Source of the DNA: Streptomyces sp. NRRL S-37
GTDB lineage: Bacteria; Actinomycetota; Actinomycetes; Streptomycetales; Streptomycetaceae
Assembly (NCBI RefSeq): GCF_000721605.1
Contig: NZ_JOIZ01000029.1
Span: 1 to 64,000, forward strand
Direction: 5' to 3'
DNA length: 64,000 nucleotides
Shown: positions 28,674-37,315 of the stretch, piece after piece
Numbering within the stretch: the first letter of the stretch is position 1
How the letters are laid out: the number at the start of each line of letters is the position of its first letter
Program-made: the position numbers and the translations under genes
Notes under the pieces: generated by a model
What the model saw: only the letters and a program-made list of their open reading frames with translations
What the model was told of the DNA's origin: nothing
Database searches by the model: none

Positions 28674-30691
28674 GAGTGCAGGGGGTTGGCGATGGTGACG
28701 TAGACGGACTGGGTGTCGACCGGGCCGACGAGTTCGTCGAGGCCGTGCAGCCGGGTCAGCAGGTTCGCCTTGCAGCGCAGGACGGGTGAATCCAGCAGAC
28801 GGGAGGGCAGGGTGCTGCTCGTCCGGGCCGGTCCGGACGAGACTCCGGTGAGGAACCGGCGGAGGGCGGCGAGCAGCAGCCGTTCGTCGGCCAGGCGCTG
28901 GGAGCCGAAGGCGCCGATGAGACCGAGGACGTTGTTGATGCCCAGGTAGTAGGCGAAGCGTTCGTCGGTGACCTCGTCGGAGACGAAGGTGTCGCTGTGT
29001 TCCCCGATGCCGGGCAGCCGGGCGTCGAGTTCCGCGCGTCGCGACGCGCGGAAGTAGTAGCCCTGGTTGTCCCGGTAACGTCCGCCCGCGGGCCAGCCGT
29101 CGGCGTCCAGCAGAAGCAGGGTGTTCTGCTGGTGTGCCTCGAGGGCGATGCCGGCCTCTCCGTCCAGCCACAGCACGGGCCGCACCACGTGTTCCAGGTA
29201 CCGCAGGAACCACTCGGCGGCGACGGCCCCGGACGGCCGCCCCGTGCGGGCGGCGAGACGGGTGACGATCTCGGCCAGCCGGGATCCCGTACGGCCACTG
29301 GGGCGGGGCCGCGGCGAGAGCAGTCCGGCGACGCAGGCGACGTCGTCGTACGGCCGGAACGGGTTGTGCCGGATCACCGCGTCGAGTCCGGGCACGGGGT
29401 CGCCGGCCGGTGTGTTCACGGCGATCCAGGCCGGGTCCCGGACGATGTCGAAGCCGGGGTGCGCGGCCCGCCACCGCTGGGACAGTCCGGTGCGCAGCAG
29501 GCGGTGGACCTCGACCCCTCGGTGGAGTTCCTTACGGAGGTTCTCCCGGCGGGAGTTGGTGATGCGCAGGCCCAGCGACAGCTTGAGCATGGCCGGGGCC
29601 CCGGTCCGGTGGACGGTGCGTACGGAGGAGGTGGGGTACCAGGGGTCGCCGTGGCCGCCGAGGTCGCGGAGCAGTCCGGCGTCCAGCAGCGCGGCGGTCC
29701 CGGGGCGGTGGCGGACCTGGTTCAGTTGCCAGGGGTGGACGGGGAGGGCCGCGTAGCCGTCGGGCAGCGGCAGTCCGGGGCCGGCGAGACGTGCGGTGAG
29801 ACGGGCCGCGGTGACGGGGCGTCCGCGCTCGGTCCAGGCGGAGTCGGCGGCGAGCAGCGCCGGGGCGACGGCGATCCAGTGCAGCGGGAAGGAGCCGCGG
29901 GACTCGGGCGAGTACCGCTGTGCCTCGGCGTCGGTGAGGCCCTCGCGGCTCTTCGGGTCCGGGTGCAGCGGATGCCCGAGGACGAGTGACTGTTCGGCGG
30001 CGAGGAAGAGGTCGGGGGTGTCGGCCGTGTCCGCCCGCCGGTCACCGACGAAGGCGGCGGTACGCCGTACGGAGTCGGCGACCCGCGCGACCAGGTCGGT
30101 GCCGTCGCCGGCCGGTGCCGGAATGCTGGCGTTCTCCCTGCTGAGGAGGGCGGCGAGCAGAACGGCGTCGACGGGCGGGGCGGGGTCGGGGGCGTCGGCC
30201 AGCCAGGGCGGGCCGAAGCGGTGCCAGCCCGTGGGGGACCAGTACAGGACGGGGACGAGAAGGGCCGTGCCACTGGCCGGCAGGGGGAGGCACAGGATGT
30301 CACCGCCCGGAGCGCGGACGCCGGTTTCGCGTACCCAGCAGCGCAGAAGGTTCTCCGTGACCGCCGCGTGGGCCGCCCCGCGCGGGTCGGGATGGTCCAA
30401 GGGGCAGGCGCCGGTGCCTCTGTGCCGGTCGGTGCCGGGCGGTTTCCGGTGCTGGTGCGGTACCGGGGAGCTCGGGCGGTCGGCGGGTGCGGGGGTCGTG
30501 TGCAAGGCGGGTCCTCGTGGGGGTGGTGCGGTGGCGGGGTCGGCCCGTCCGTGCGGGACGGCCTTCGGGGCGCCGGTCTCCTCGTGCGTGTCGTGGCGGC
30601 GGGCGGAGCGGTCGCGAGCCGCCGTGTGCGGGGCGTCGGCGAACCGGTCCAGGACCGCGGCGGCCTGTTCCTCGTCCGTGGATTCCGCCAC
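28670..30691 (-). CDS. IucA/IucC-family (NIS) siderophore synthetase
   Basis: A 673-residue NRPS-independent siderophore synthetase, which uses ATP to join a carboxylate such as citrate to an amine or hydroxamate. Recognisable parts are LVLGHPLHPDPKSREG, LPVHPWQ, MLKLSLGLRITNSRR and ALEAHQQNTLLLLD. The first 110 residues are Pro/Arg/His-rich and look disordered. GTG at 30691 is chosen for its GGAGGAC site. Only the acyltransferase gene follows it; decarboxylase, hydroxylase or aminotransferase partners are not adjacent, so precursors must come from elsewhere. I see no clear iron box upstream. Confidence 0.88.
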   Translation of the reverse strand: MAESTDEEQAAAVLDRFADAPHTAARDRSARRHDTHEETGAPKAVPHGRADPATAPPPRGPALHTTPAPADRPSSPVPHQHRKPPGTDRHRGTGACPLDHPDPRGAAHAAVTENLLRCWVRETGVRAPGGDILCLPLPASGTALLVPVLYWSPTGWHRFGPPWLADAPDPAPPVDAVLLAALLSRENASIPAPAGDGTDLVARVADSVRRTAAFVGDRRADTADTPDLFLAAEQSLVLGHPLHPDPKSREGLTDAEAQRYSPESRGSFPLHWIAVAPALLAADSAWTERGRPVTAARLTARLAGPGLPLPDGYAALPVHPWQLNQVRHRPGTAALLDAGLLRDLGGHGDPWYPTSSVRTVHRTGAPAMLKLSLGLRITNSRRENLRKELHRGVEVHRLLRTGLSQRWRAAHPGFDIVRDPAWIAVNTPAGDPVPGLDAVIRHNPFRPYDDVACVAGLLSPRPRPSGRTGSRLAEIVTRLAARTGRPSGAVAAEWFLRYLEHVVRPVLWLDGEAGIALEAHQQNTLLLLDADGWPAGGRYRDNQGYYFRASRRAELDARLPGIGEHSDTFVSDEVTDERFAYYLGINNVLGLIGAFGSQRLADERLLLAALRRFLTGVSSGPARTSSTLPSRLLDSPVLRCKANLLTRLHGLDELVGPVDTQSVYVTIANPLHS

Positions 30692-31058
30692 CGTCCTCCG
30701 TCCTCCCCTGCGCTCCCGCCGCACCACGGCACGGGGGAAGCCGCGTGCGGGCAGCGGACCCCCCACCGCTACCAACCGCGGACCGCCCACCGGGTTACGG
30801 GTTGCTCCGGGATCACCGGCCCCCCTGGGCCGGCGACTTGTGGCCCGTCGGCCTCACATCGGCGTGTCTCCGGAAGATCGGCCAGGTCAGGTGGCTTGTA
30901 GCCGAACCGTTGCCGTTCCGCCGGACGTCCCCCACAGCGAGCGCATAGTGTGTGGTGCCGTTCCCGAAGTCCGTGGGAGCGTCCCCGAACTCCGTTCGGA
31001 CCAGGGGCGGAACCACGGCCGAAGCACCAAGCCCGTTCATTTCAGGGGGAGTCAGATC
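30692..31058. other. divergent promoter region, no gene
   Basis: This region separates the siderophore operon from the first secreted protease. No gene is supported. It should hold both promoters. I do not find a 19-bp iron-box palindrome of the TTAGGTTAGGC type. A ribosome site AGGGGGA at 31045-31051 serves the protease. Confidence 0.5.
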
Positions 31059-32270
31059 ATGCGATCCATACGGCCGTCGTCCACCGCCCGTCGAGGGGGG
31101 AGCGCACGCCGTACCTCCCCCGTCCTGGCCGCTGTCGCGCTCGCCTCGGCGCTCGCTCTCACCGCCACCGCCTGCGAGTCGGGGGACACCGACGCGAGCG
31201 CCGAGACCTCCGCGGCCGCCGACGACGGCAAGCTCAAGATCCCGGACGACATCAAGGACCGGCTCAAGGAGCACGGGATCGACCTCGACAAGTGGAAGAA
31301 CGGCGCCTGGAAGGACTGGAGCAAGGACGACTGGCTGCGCGAGGCGCAGGACTACGTCAACCCGATCATCGAGGGCCTGTGGGACCCGGACCGCATGCGG
31401 GACGCGGAGGAACCGGACCAGGGGGTCGACGAGAGCGACATCTCCGGTGACCAGGGCGTGACGGACCCGACTCCGGAACCGGTGCAGGCGGAGGCCATCG
31501 CCCCGTCGTACCACGCCAACGCCCCCACGGCGGGCAAGGTGTTCTTCGACTCCCCCGAGGGCACGATGGTCTGCTCGGCCACGGTCGTGCAGGACCCGGC
31601 CAACCCGGGCAAGTCCAACATGGTGTGGACGGCGGGCCACTGTGTGCACGCGGGCAAGAAGGGCGGCTGGTACCGCAACATCGCCTTCGTGCCGTCGTAC
31701 AACGACGCGGGCAGGTCGGCGAAGGAGCTGGAGACCGCCACGAAGGAGGAGGTCGCTCCGTACGGCGTCTGGTGGGGTGACTGGGCGCAGACCTCGGACC
31801 AGTGGATCGAGCAGGGCGGCTCCACGGGCGGTGACGGCGCCCCGTACGACTTCGCGGTCATCCATGTGACGCCGGAGGAGGGCGGCGACGGCAAGTCGCT
31901 GGAGGAGACGGTCGGTTCGGCGCTGCCGGTGGACTTCGACGCTCCCGCGGTGCCGGAGGTGGAGGAGATCACGGCGATCGGTTACCCGGCCGCCCCGCCG
32001 TACGACGGCCAGACGCTGTACAACTGCCAGGACGAGCCGGGCCGGCTGTCGCTCAGCGCGTCGGACCCGACGATGTACCGCATCGGGTGCAGCATGACCG
32101 CCGGTTCGTCCGGTGGCGGCTGGGTCGCGACGGGTTCGGACGGGAAGCCGGCGCTGGTGTCCAACACCTCCATCGGCCCGGTGACGGCGGGCTGGCTGGC
32201 CGGTCCGCGCCTGGGTGACGAGGCCAAGGGCGTGTACGACGCGGTCAGCGGGAAGTTCGCCGGGCAGTGA
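31059..32270 (+). CDS. secreted/lipid-anchored trypsin-like serine protease, copy 1
   Basis: A 403-residue exported protease-like protein. An Arg-rich N-terminus and hydrophobic helix end in LALTATACES, a likely lipoprotein cleavage site. Residues about 60-100 form a conserved charged helical module (IPDDIKDRLKEHGID, WKNGAWKDW). The peptidase fold follows with His in VWTAGHCVH, Asp in YDFAVIHV and Ser in TAGSSGGGW. It should act outside the membrane. The next gene is a close paralogue on the same strand. The substrate is unknown. Confidence 0.85.
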   Translation: MRSIRPSSTARRGGSARRTSPVLAAVALASALALTATACESGDTDASAETSAAADDGKLKIPDDIKDRLKEHGIDLDKWKNGAWKDWSKDDWLREAQDYVNPIIEGLWDPDRMRDAEEPDQGVDESDISGDQGVTDPTPEPVQAEAIAPSYHANAPTAGKVFFDSPEGTMVCSATVVQDPANPGKSNMVWTAGHCVHAGKKGGWYRNIAFVPSYNDAGRSAKELETATKEEVAPYGVWWGDWAQTSDQWIEQGGSTGGDGAPYDFAVIHVTPEEGGDGKSLEETVGSALPVDFDAPAVPEVEEITAIGYPAAPPYDGQTLYNCQDEPGRLSLSASDPTMYRIGCSMTAGSSGGGWVATGSDGKPALVSNTSIGPVTAGWLAGPRLGDEAKGVYDAVSGKFAGQ

Positions 32271-32367
32271 CCGGTGTGCCCGGTCCCGTGTGCCACCGCG
32301 CGCGGGACCGGGCGGGCCATCAGCACGCGGTACGACATTCATTCGTTTCAACGGGGGTCATCGCACC

Positions 32368-33576
32368 ATGGGTTCCACACGTACGTCCGCGCCGCTCGGG
32401 CGTGGCCGGCGCACCGTCCTCACCGCCTCCGGCCTGGTAGCCGCCCTGGCGCTCACCGCGACCGCGTGCGGCGGTTCCGGGAAGGACGAGGCGGACGACA
32501 AGCCCGACGCCGCCACCTCGCAGGCCGCCGACAGCGGCAGCGGCGAGGTGAGGATCCCGTCCGACATCGCGGACCGGCTCAAGGAGCACGGGATCGACGT
32601 CGACACGTGGAAGAACGGCGCCTGGAAGGACTGGGACAAGGACAAGTGGCTCAGTGAGGCCGAGGACTTCGTCAACCCGGTGATCGAGGGCCTGTGGAAG
32701 CCCGACCGGATGCGGTCCGCGAAGGAGGCCGACAAGACCGTCTCGGTCAAGGACGCGACGGCGGCCCAGGGCGTCAGCGACCCGGAGCCGGACCAGGTCC
32801 GGGCGGAGGCCGAGAAGACGCCGTACCACGAGAACGCGGCGCCGGTCGGCAAGGTGTTCTTCGACTCCCCCGAGGGTCCCGCCGTCTGCTCCGGCACCGT
32901 GATCAAGGACGTGAACCACCCGGGCAGGTCCAACCTCGTCTGGACGGCCGGACACTGCGTCCACGCCGGCGGCGACGGCGGCTGGTACCGCAATCTCGTC
33001 TTCGTGCCGGCCTACAACGACCTCGGCCGGTCCTCGGCGGACCTGAGCGGCGCGAGTGCCACCGAGATCGCTCCCTACGGCAACTGGTGGGCGGACTGGG
33101 CCTCGACGTCCAACGGCTGGATCCAGGGCGGTTCGCAGTCCGGCGGCGACGGAGCGGCGTACGACTACGCGGTGCTGCACGTGAAGCCGGAGCAGGGCGC
33201 CAAGTCCCTGGAGGAGACGGTCGGCGCCGCGCTGGACGTGGACTTCTCCGCACCGTCCGCGGCGGAGGCGGGCGAGATGGGCGCCTGGGGGTACCCGGCC
33301 GCGCCGCCCTACGACGGCCTGCAGATGTTCAAGTGCCTCGACGCTCCGGGCCGGTTCTCGCTCGGCTCCGGTCTGCCGACGATGTACCGCATCGGCTGCT
33401 CCATGACCGGCGGCTCGTCCGGCGGCGGCTGGTTCCGGGTGCTGAACGGCAAGACGGTGCTGGTCTCCAACACCTCGATCGGCCCGCTGGACAACACCTG
33501 GCTGGCGGGCCCGCAGCTCGGTGAGGACGCCGAGGCGTTGTACCAGAACATGAGCAGGACCTACGGCGGTCGGTGA
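32368..33576 (+). CDS. secreted/lipid-anchored trypsin-like serine protease, copy 2
   Basis: A 402-residue paralogue of the preceding gene with the same plan: signal ending LALTATACGG, a helical module (IPSDIADRLKEHGID, WKNGAWKDW), His in VWTAGHCVH, Asp in YDYAVLHV and Ser in TGGSSGGGW. The stretches between these motifs differ, so the duplication is old enough for divergence. It is 97 bases downstream with its own ribosome site and ends at a strong terminator. Confidence 0.85.
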   Translation: MGSTRTSAPLGRGRRTVLTASGLVAALALTATACGGSGKDEADDKPDAATSQAADSGSGEVRIPSDIADRLKEHGIDVDTWKNGAWKDWDKDKWLSEAEDFVNPVIEGLWKPDRMRSAKEADKTVSVKDATAAQGVSDPEPDQVRAEAEKTPYHENAAPVGKVFFDSPEGPAVCSGTVIKDVNHPGRSNLVWTAGHCVHAGGDGGWYRNLVFVPAYNDLGRSSADLSGASATEIAPYGNWWADWASTSNGWIQGGSQSGGDGAAYDYAVLHVKPEQGAKSLEETVGAALDVDFSAPSAAEAGEMGAWGYPAAPPYDGLQMFKCLDAPGRFSLGSGLPTMYRIGCSMTGGSSGGGWFRVLNGKTVLVSNTSIGPLDNTWLAGPQLGEDAEALYQNMSRTYGGR

Positions 33577-33587
33577 TCCGCACATGA

Positions 33588-33628
33588 CGAAGGCCCGCCC
33601 CCCGCCGTGAGCGGGGGGCGGGCCTTCG
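33588..33628. terminator. strong bidirectional terminator
   Basis: A perfect 18-bp stem, CGAAGGCCCGCCCCCCGC with its complement, five-base loop CGTGA, and TT after it. It separates the convergent protease and hflX genes. Confidence 0.95.
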
Positions 33629-33645
33629 TTCTGCCGTGAGTGGGC

Positions 33646-35139
33646 TCAGCCGGCCGGGGTCGGGACGTACGGCGTGAGTTCCGCCGCCAGCTCCTCGTGC
33701 ACCCGGAGCTTGAGCAGGGTGCCCTCCGGGGTGTGCTCCTCGGAGATCACCTCGCCCTCGTCATGGGCGCGGGCGACCAGCTTGCCGTGGGTGTACGGCA
33801 CGAGCGCCTCGATCTCCACGGACGGGCGGGGCAGCTCGTCGTCGATCAGCGCGAGCAGCTCCGTGATGCCCCGGCCGGTACGGGCCGAGACCGCGATGGA
33901 GCGCTTCTCCGTCCGCAGCAGCCGCTGGAGGGTCAGCGGGTCGGCCGCGTCGGCCTTGTTGATCACGACGATCTCGGGTACGTCGGTGGCGCCGACGTCC
34001 CTGATCACCTCGCGCACGGCGGCGAGCTGCTCCTCGGGGACCGGGTGCGAACCGTCCACCACGTGCAGGATCAGGTCGGCGTCGCCGACCTCCTCCATCG
34101 TGGAGCGGAACGCCTCGACCAGGTGGTGCGGCAGGTGCCGGACGAATCCGACGGTGTCGGCCAGCGTGTACAGCCGCCCGCTGGGGGTCTCGGCCCGGCG
34201 CACGGTCGGGTCGAGGGTCGCGAACAGGGCGTTCTCGACCAGGACGCCCGCGCCCGTGAGGCGGTTGAGCAGCGAGGACTTGCCGGCGTTGGTGTAGCCC
34301 GCGATGGCCACGGACGGCACCTTGTGGCGCCTGCGTTCCTGGCGCTTGATCTCGCGGCCGGTCTTCATCTCCGCGATCTCCCGGCGCATCTTCGCCATCT
34401 TCTCGCGGATCCGTCGCCGGTCCGTCTCGATCTTGGTCTCACCGGGACCGCGGGTGGCGAGGCCGCCGCCCTTGCCGCCGCCCATCTGCCGGGACAGCGA
34501 CTGACCCCAGCCGCGCAGTCGCGGCAGCATGTACTGCATCTGCGCGAGCGCGACCTGCGCCTTGCCCTCGCGGGACTTGGCGTGCTGGGCGAAGATGTCG
34601 AGGATCAGGGCCGTGCGGTCGATGACCTTGACCTTGACGACGTCCTCGAGGTGGATCAGCTGGCCGGGGCTGAGCTCACCGTCGCAGATGACGGTGTCCG
34701 CGCCCGTGTCGAGCACGATGTCGCGCAGCTCCTGCGCCTTGCCGGAGCCGATGTAGGTGGCGGCGTCGGGCTTGTCGCGGCGCTGGATCACACCGTCGAG
34801 GACGAGGGCGCCGGCCGTCTCCGCGAGGGCGGCGAGCTCGGCCAGGGAGTTCTCCGCGTCCTGCACGGTTCCCGAGGTCCACACGCCGACGAGCACGACC
34901 CGCTCCAGGCGGAGCTGCCGGTACTCGACCTCGGTGACGTCCTCGAGCTCGGTGGAGAGGCCCGCGACACGGCGCAGGGCCGCACGCTCGGAGCGGTCGA
35001 ACTGGTCGCCGTCCCGCTCTCCGTCGATCTCGAGGCTCCAGGCGACGTCCTCTTCCATCAGGGCATCGGCCCGAAGACCCTCGGGGTAGGTGTGCGCGAA
35101 GCGCTTGGTGTCCTGGGAAGGGGAAGAAGAGGAGGTCAT
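33646..35139 (-). CDS. hflX: GTPase HflX
   Basis: A 497-residue ribosome-associated GTPase that splits or rescues stalled ribosomes. The N-terminal HflX domain includes VLVGVW and GSGKAQELRDIV. A coiled-coil linker (RRRIREKMAKMRREI) leads to the G domain, with G1 GYTNAGKS near 285, G3 DTVGFVRHLP and G4 NKAD. ATG at 35139 follows AAGGAC; the extra upstream frame has no ribosome site. The length is slightly above the usual 430 because of the N-terminal extension common in actinobacteria. Confidence 0.95.
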   Translation of the reverse strand: MTSSSSPSQDTKRFAHTYPEGLRADALMEEDVAWSLEIDGERDGDQFDRSERAALRRVAGLSTELEDVTEVEYRQLRLERVVLVGVWTSGTVQDAENSLAELAALAETAGALVLDGVIQRRDKPDAATYIGSGKAQELRDIVLDTGADTVICDGELSPGQLIHLEDVVKVKVIDRTALILDIFAQHAKSREGKAQVALAQMQYMLPRLRGWGQSLSRQMGGGKGGGLATRGPGETKIETDRRRIREKMAKMRREIAEMKTGREIKRQERRRHKVPSVAIAGYTNAGKSSLLNRLTGAGVLVENALFATLDPTVRRAETPSGRLYTLADTVGFVRHLPHHLVEAFRSTMEEVGDADLILHVVDGSHPVPEEQLAAVREVIRDVGATDVPEIVVINKADAADPLTLQRLLRTEKRSIAVSARTGRGITELLALIDDELPRPSVEIEALVPYTHGKLVARAHDEGEVISEEHTPEGTLLKLRVHEELAAELTPYVPTPAG

Positions 35140-35298
35140 TGGGTCCTTACGTCGTTGGGTGACCGTATGCGGCGACGGAGCCGGTCCGTGGGATCCTCCG
35201 TCACTGTCCACAACGTCCGGGGTGCCCGGGAGATTCCCGTGTCCCGTGCCGTGCGGACCTGACGATGGTCGCACGGTACGGCCCGTCTCGTCACCGTG

Positions 35299-37215
35299 TT
35301 ATTCCCGGCCCGCGCCCGGTCGATGCACGGGCACGACCGGCCGCCGGGCGGGTGTCGCGGACCGGGCCGCGGACTTCCATTCAGGGTGGCCGGGCATCGG
35401 CGGGGTCGTGGCCCCGTACAGCCAGGGGTGCAGGAAGCCGGTCAGGTCGCGTCCGGCGGTGCGGGACGCCAGCCGGACGAAGTCGGAGGTGGAGGCGGTG
35501 CCGTCGCGGTGGCGGGTGACCCAGTCGCGTTCCAGGCGTTCGAAGGCGGTGCGGCCGATCTCCTCGCGCAGGGCGTACAGCACGAGGGCGGCGCCGGAGT
35601 AGATGTTCGGCCGGAAGATGCCGATCTTCCGGCCGGGCTCCGGGGGCTTGGGCGCGGCGGGCGGTCCGCCGGCCGCGCGCCAGCCGTCGGAGGCCTCGTA
35701 GGCGGCCTTCATCCGGGCCTCGAGGGTTCTGCCGCCCCGCTCCTGCGCGTACAGCGCCTCGTACCAGGTGGCGTGCCCCTCGTTGAGCCACAGGTCGGAC
35801 CAGGTGCGGGGGCTGACGCTGTCGCCGAACCACTGGTGGGCCAGCTCGTGCACCATGATCGACTCGACGTACCAGGCGGGGAGGGCCGGGTCGGTGAACA
35901 GGTCGCGTTCGAAGAGGGAGAGGGTCTGGGTCTCCAGCGCGAAGCCGGTGGACGCGTCGGCGAGGAGCAGGCCGTAGGTCTCGAACGGGTAGCGGCCGGT
36001 CCTCTTCTCCATCCAGGAGATCTGGGCGGGGGTCTTCGCCAGCCAGGGTTCGAGCTTCGCGCGGTGGGCGGTGGGCACGACGTCCCGCAGGGGCAGCCCG
36101 TGCGGGCCGGCGCGGTGCAGGACGGTGGAACGGCCGATGGAGACCTGCGCGAGTTCGGTGGCCATGGGGTGGCGGGTCCGGTACGTCCAGGTGGCGGCCC
36201 CGCGCGTGCGGCCGACCTCGGCCGGCAGACCGTTGGCCACCACCGTGTGGCCGTCGGGGGCGGTGATCCGGAAGGTGAACACCGCCTTGTCCGAGGGGTG
36301 GTCGTTGCACGGGAACACCAGGTGGGCGGCGTCGGCCTGGTTGGCCATGGCGAGGCCGTCCGTGGTGCGCACCCAGCCGCCCTCGCGGTCCTCGGCGGCC
36401 ACGGGGTCGCTGGTGTGCCGGACGGTGATCCGGGCCCGCTCGCCCTCGTCCAGAGGGTCCTCGGGTGTGATCACCAGGTCCTCCCCGGCACGGGTGAAGC
36501 CGGCCCGGGCCCCGTCGACCTCGACGGAGCGGACCGTGCCGTGGGCGAAGTCGAGGTTGATCCGGTCCAGGCCGGCGGTGAGGCGGGCGTCGATCGTGGT
36601 GACGGCTTCGAGCGGCCGGTCGTTGCGGCCCGGGTAGTCGAGGGCGATGTCGTACGACAGCACGTCGTACCCGGGGTTGCCCAGGTACGGGAAGAGCCGG
36701 TCACCGAGGCCGAGCGGAACGGCGGGGGCACTCGCGGCGACCAGGCAGACGGAGACGGCGGAGGCGAGCAGCGCGGCGACCGCCCGGCGCCGACGTGCGT
36801 GACCGCCTCCGGCGCGGGTGCTCCGGTCCCGGGCGGCCTGGTCTCGGGGCGCCCGGGCCTGGACGGCGTGCCCGCGCGGTGCCCGGGTCCGGACAGCCTG
36901 CTGGTGTGCTTGGTCCTGGTGGCGATGGCCGTGCGCCGTCCGGTCCTGGGACGCGCGGCCGTCAGGGGCCCCGGCCGGGGAACCGTGGTCGAGTGGGGAC
37001 CGGCTGTGCGGGTCCTGGCTGGATGCGGCCCGGCCGGGGGACAGGTCGCTGCCGGGTGTCCCGGGCCGGGGGCCGTGGCTCGCCGACGGCCGGCCGTACG
37101 GGACGTGGCTGGGTGTCGTCCGGGCCTGGGACAGGTGGCTGTGGGGTGTCCCGGGCCGGGAGTCGTGGTCGGCGGGCGGCCGGCCGTGCGGGCCGGGGGC
37201 GTGGGGGGTGAGCAT
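35299..37215 (-). CDS. M1-family zinc metallopeptidase with repetitive N-terminus, exported
   Basis: A 638-residue M1 aminopeptidase-like protein. Zinc ligands are in VHELAHQWFGD (near 457) and the downstream Glu in LWLNEGHA. A hydrophobic segment (RRRAVAALLASAVSVCLVAA, about 140-160) is a signal or anchor. It is preceded by about 130 residues of Pro/His/Ser/Arg-rich, 30-residue degenerate repeats that match a 90-bp DNA repeat. No other in-frame ATG or GTG is apparent between 37215 and the signal, so the long N-terminus is either real or the true start is misplaced. Like other Streptomyces paralogues it probably degrades peptides outside the cell. Confidence 0.8.
   Translation of the reverse strand: MLTPHAPGPHGRPPADHDSRPGTPHSHLSQARTTPSHVPYGRPSASHGPRPGTPGSDLSPGRAASSQDPHSRSPLDHGSPAGAPDGRASQDRTAHGHRHQDQAHQQAVRTRAPRGHAVQARAPRDQAARDRSTRAGGGHARRRRAVAALLASAVSVCLVAASAPAVPLGLGDRLFPYLGNPGYDVLSYDIALDYPGRNDRPLEAVTTIDARLTAGLDRINLDFAHGTVRSVEVDGARAGFTRAGEDLVITPEDPLDEGERARITVRHTSDPVAAEDREGGWVRTTDGLAMANQADAAHLVFPCNDHPSDKAVFTFRITAPDGHTVVANGLPAEVGRTRGAATWTYRTRHPMATELAQVSIGRSTVLHRAGPHGLPLRDVVPTAHRAKLEPWLAKTPAQISWMEKRTGRYPFETYGLLLADASTGFALETQTLSLFERDLFTDPALPAWYVESIMVHELAHQWFGDSVSPRTWSDLWLNEGHATWYEALYAQERGGRTLEARMKAAYEASDGWRAAGGPPAAPKPPEPGRKIGIFRPNIYSGAALVLYALREEIGRTAFERLERDWVTRHRDGTASTSDFVRLASRTAGRDLTGFLHPWLYGATTPPMPGHPEWKSAARSATPARRPVVPVHRPGAGRE
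36951..37215. repeat. 90-bp degenerate tandem repeat, three copies
   Basis: Units start at 36951, 37041 and 37131. Shared blocks include the CCCGGGCCGGG and GGCCGGCCGT-type words and GTGGCTGGGTG. The period is an exact 30 codons, giving 30-residue repeats in the M1 peptidase N-terminus. Confidence 0.7.
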
Positions 37216-37315
37216 TCACCACGGCTATCAGCGTGCGCGTGCGGTGTGGTGACGGCGCGCTTTCGACCCACCCGATCGGGTAATCACACCGCCGCTCGGA
37301 GGCTCCGTGCCCCGG

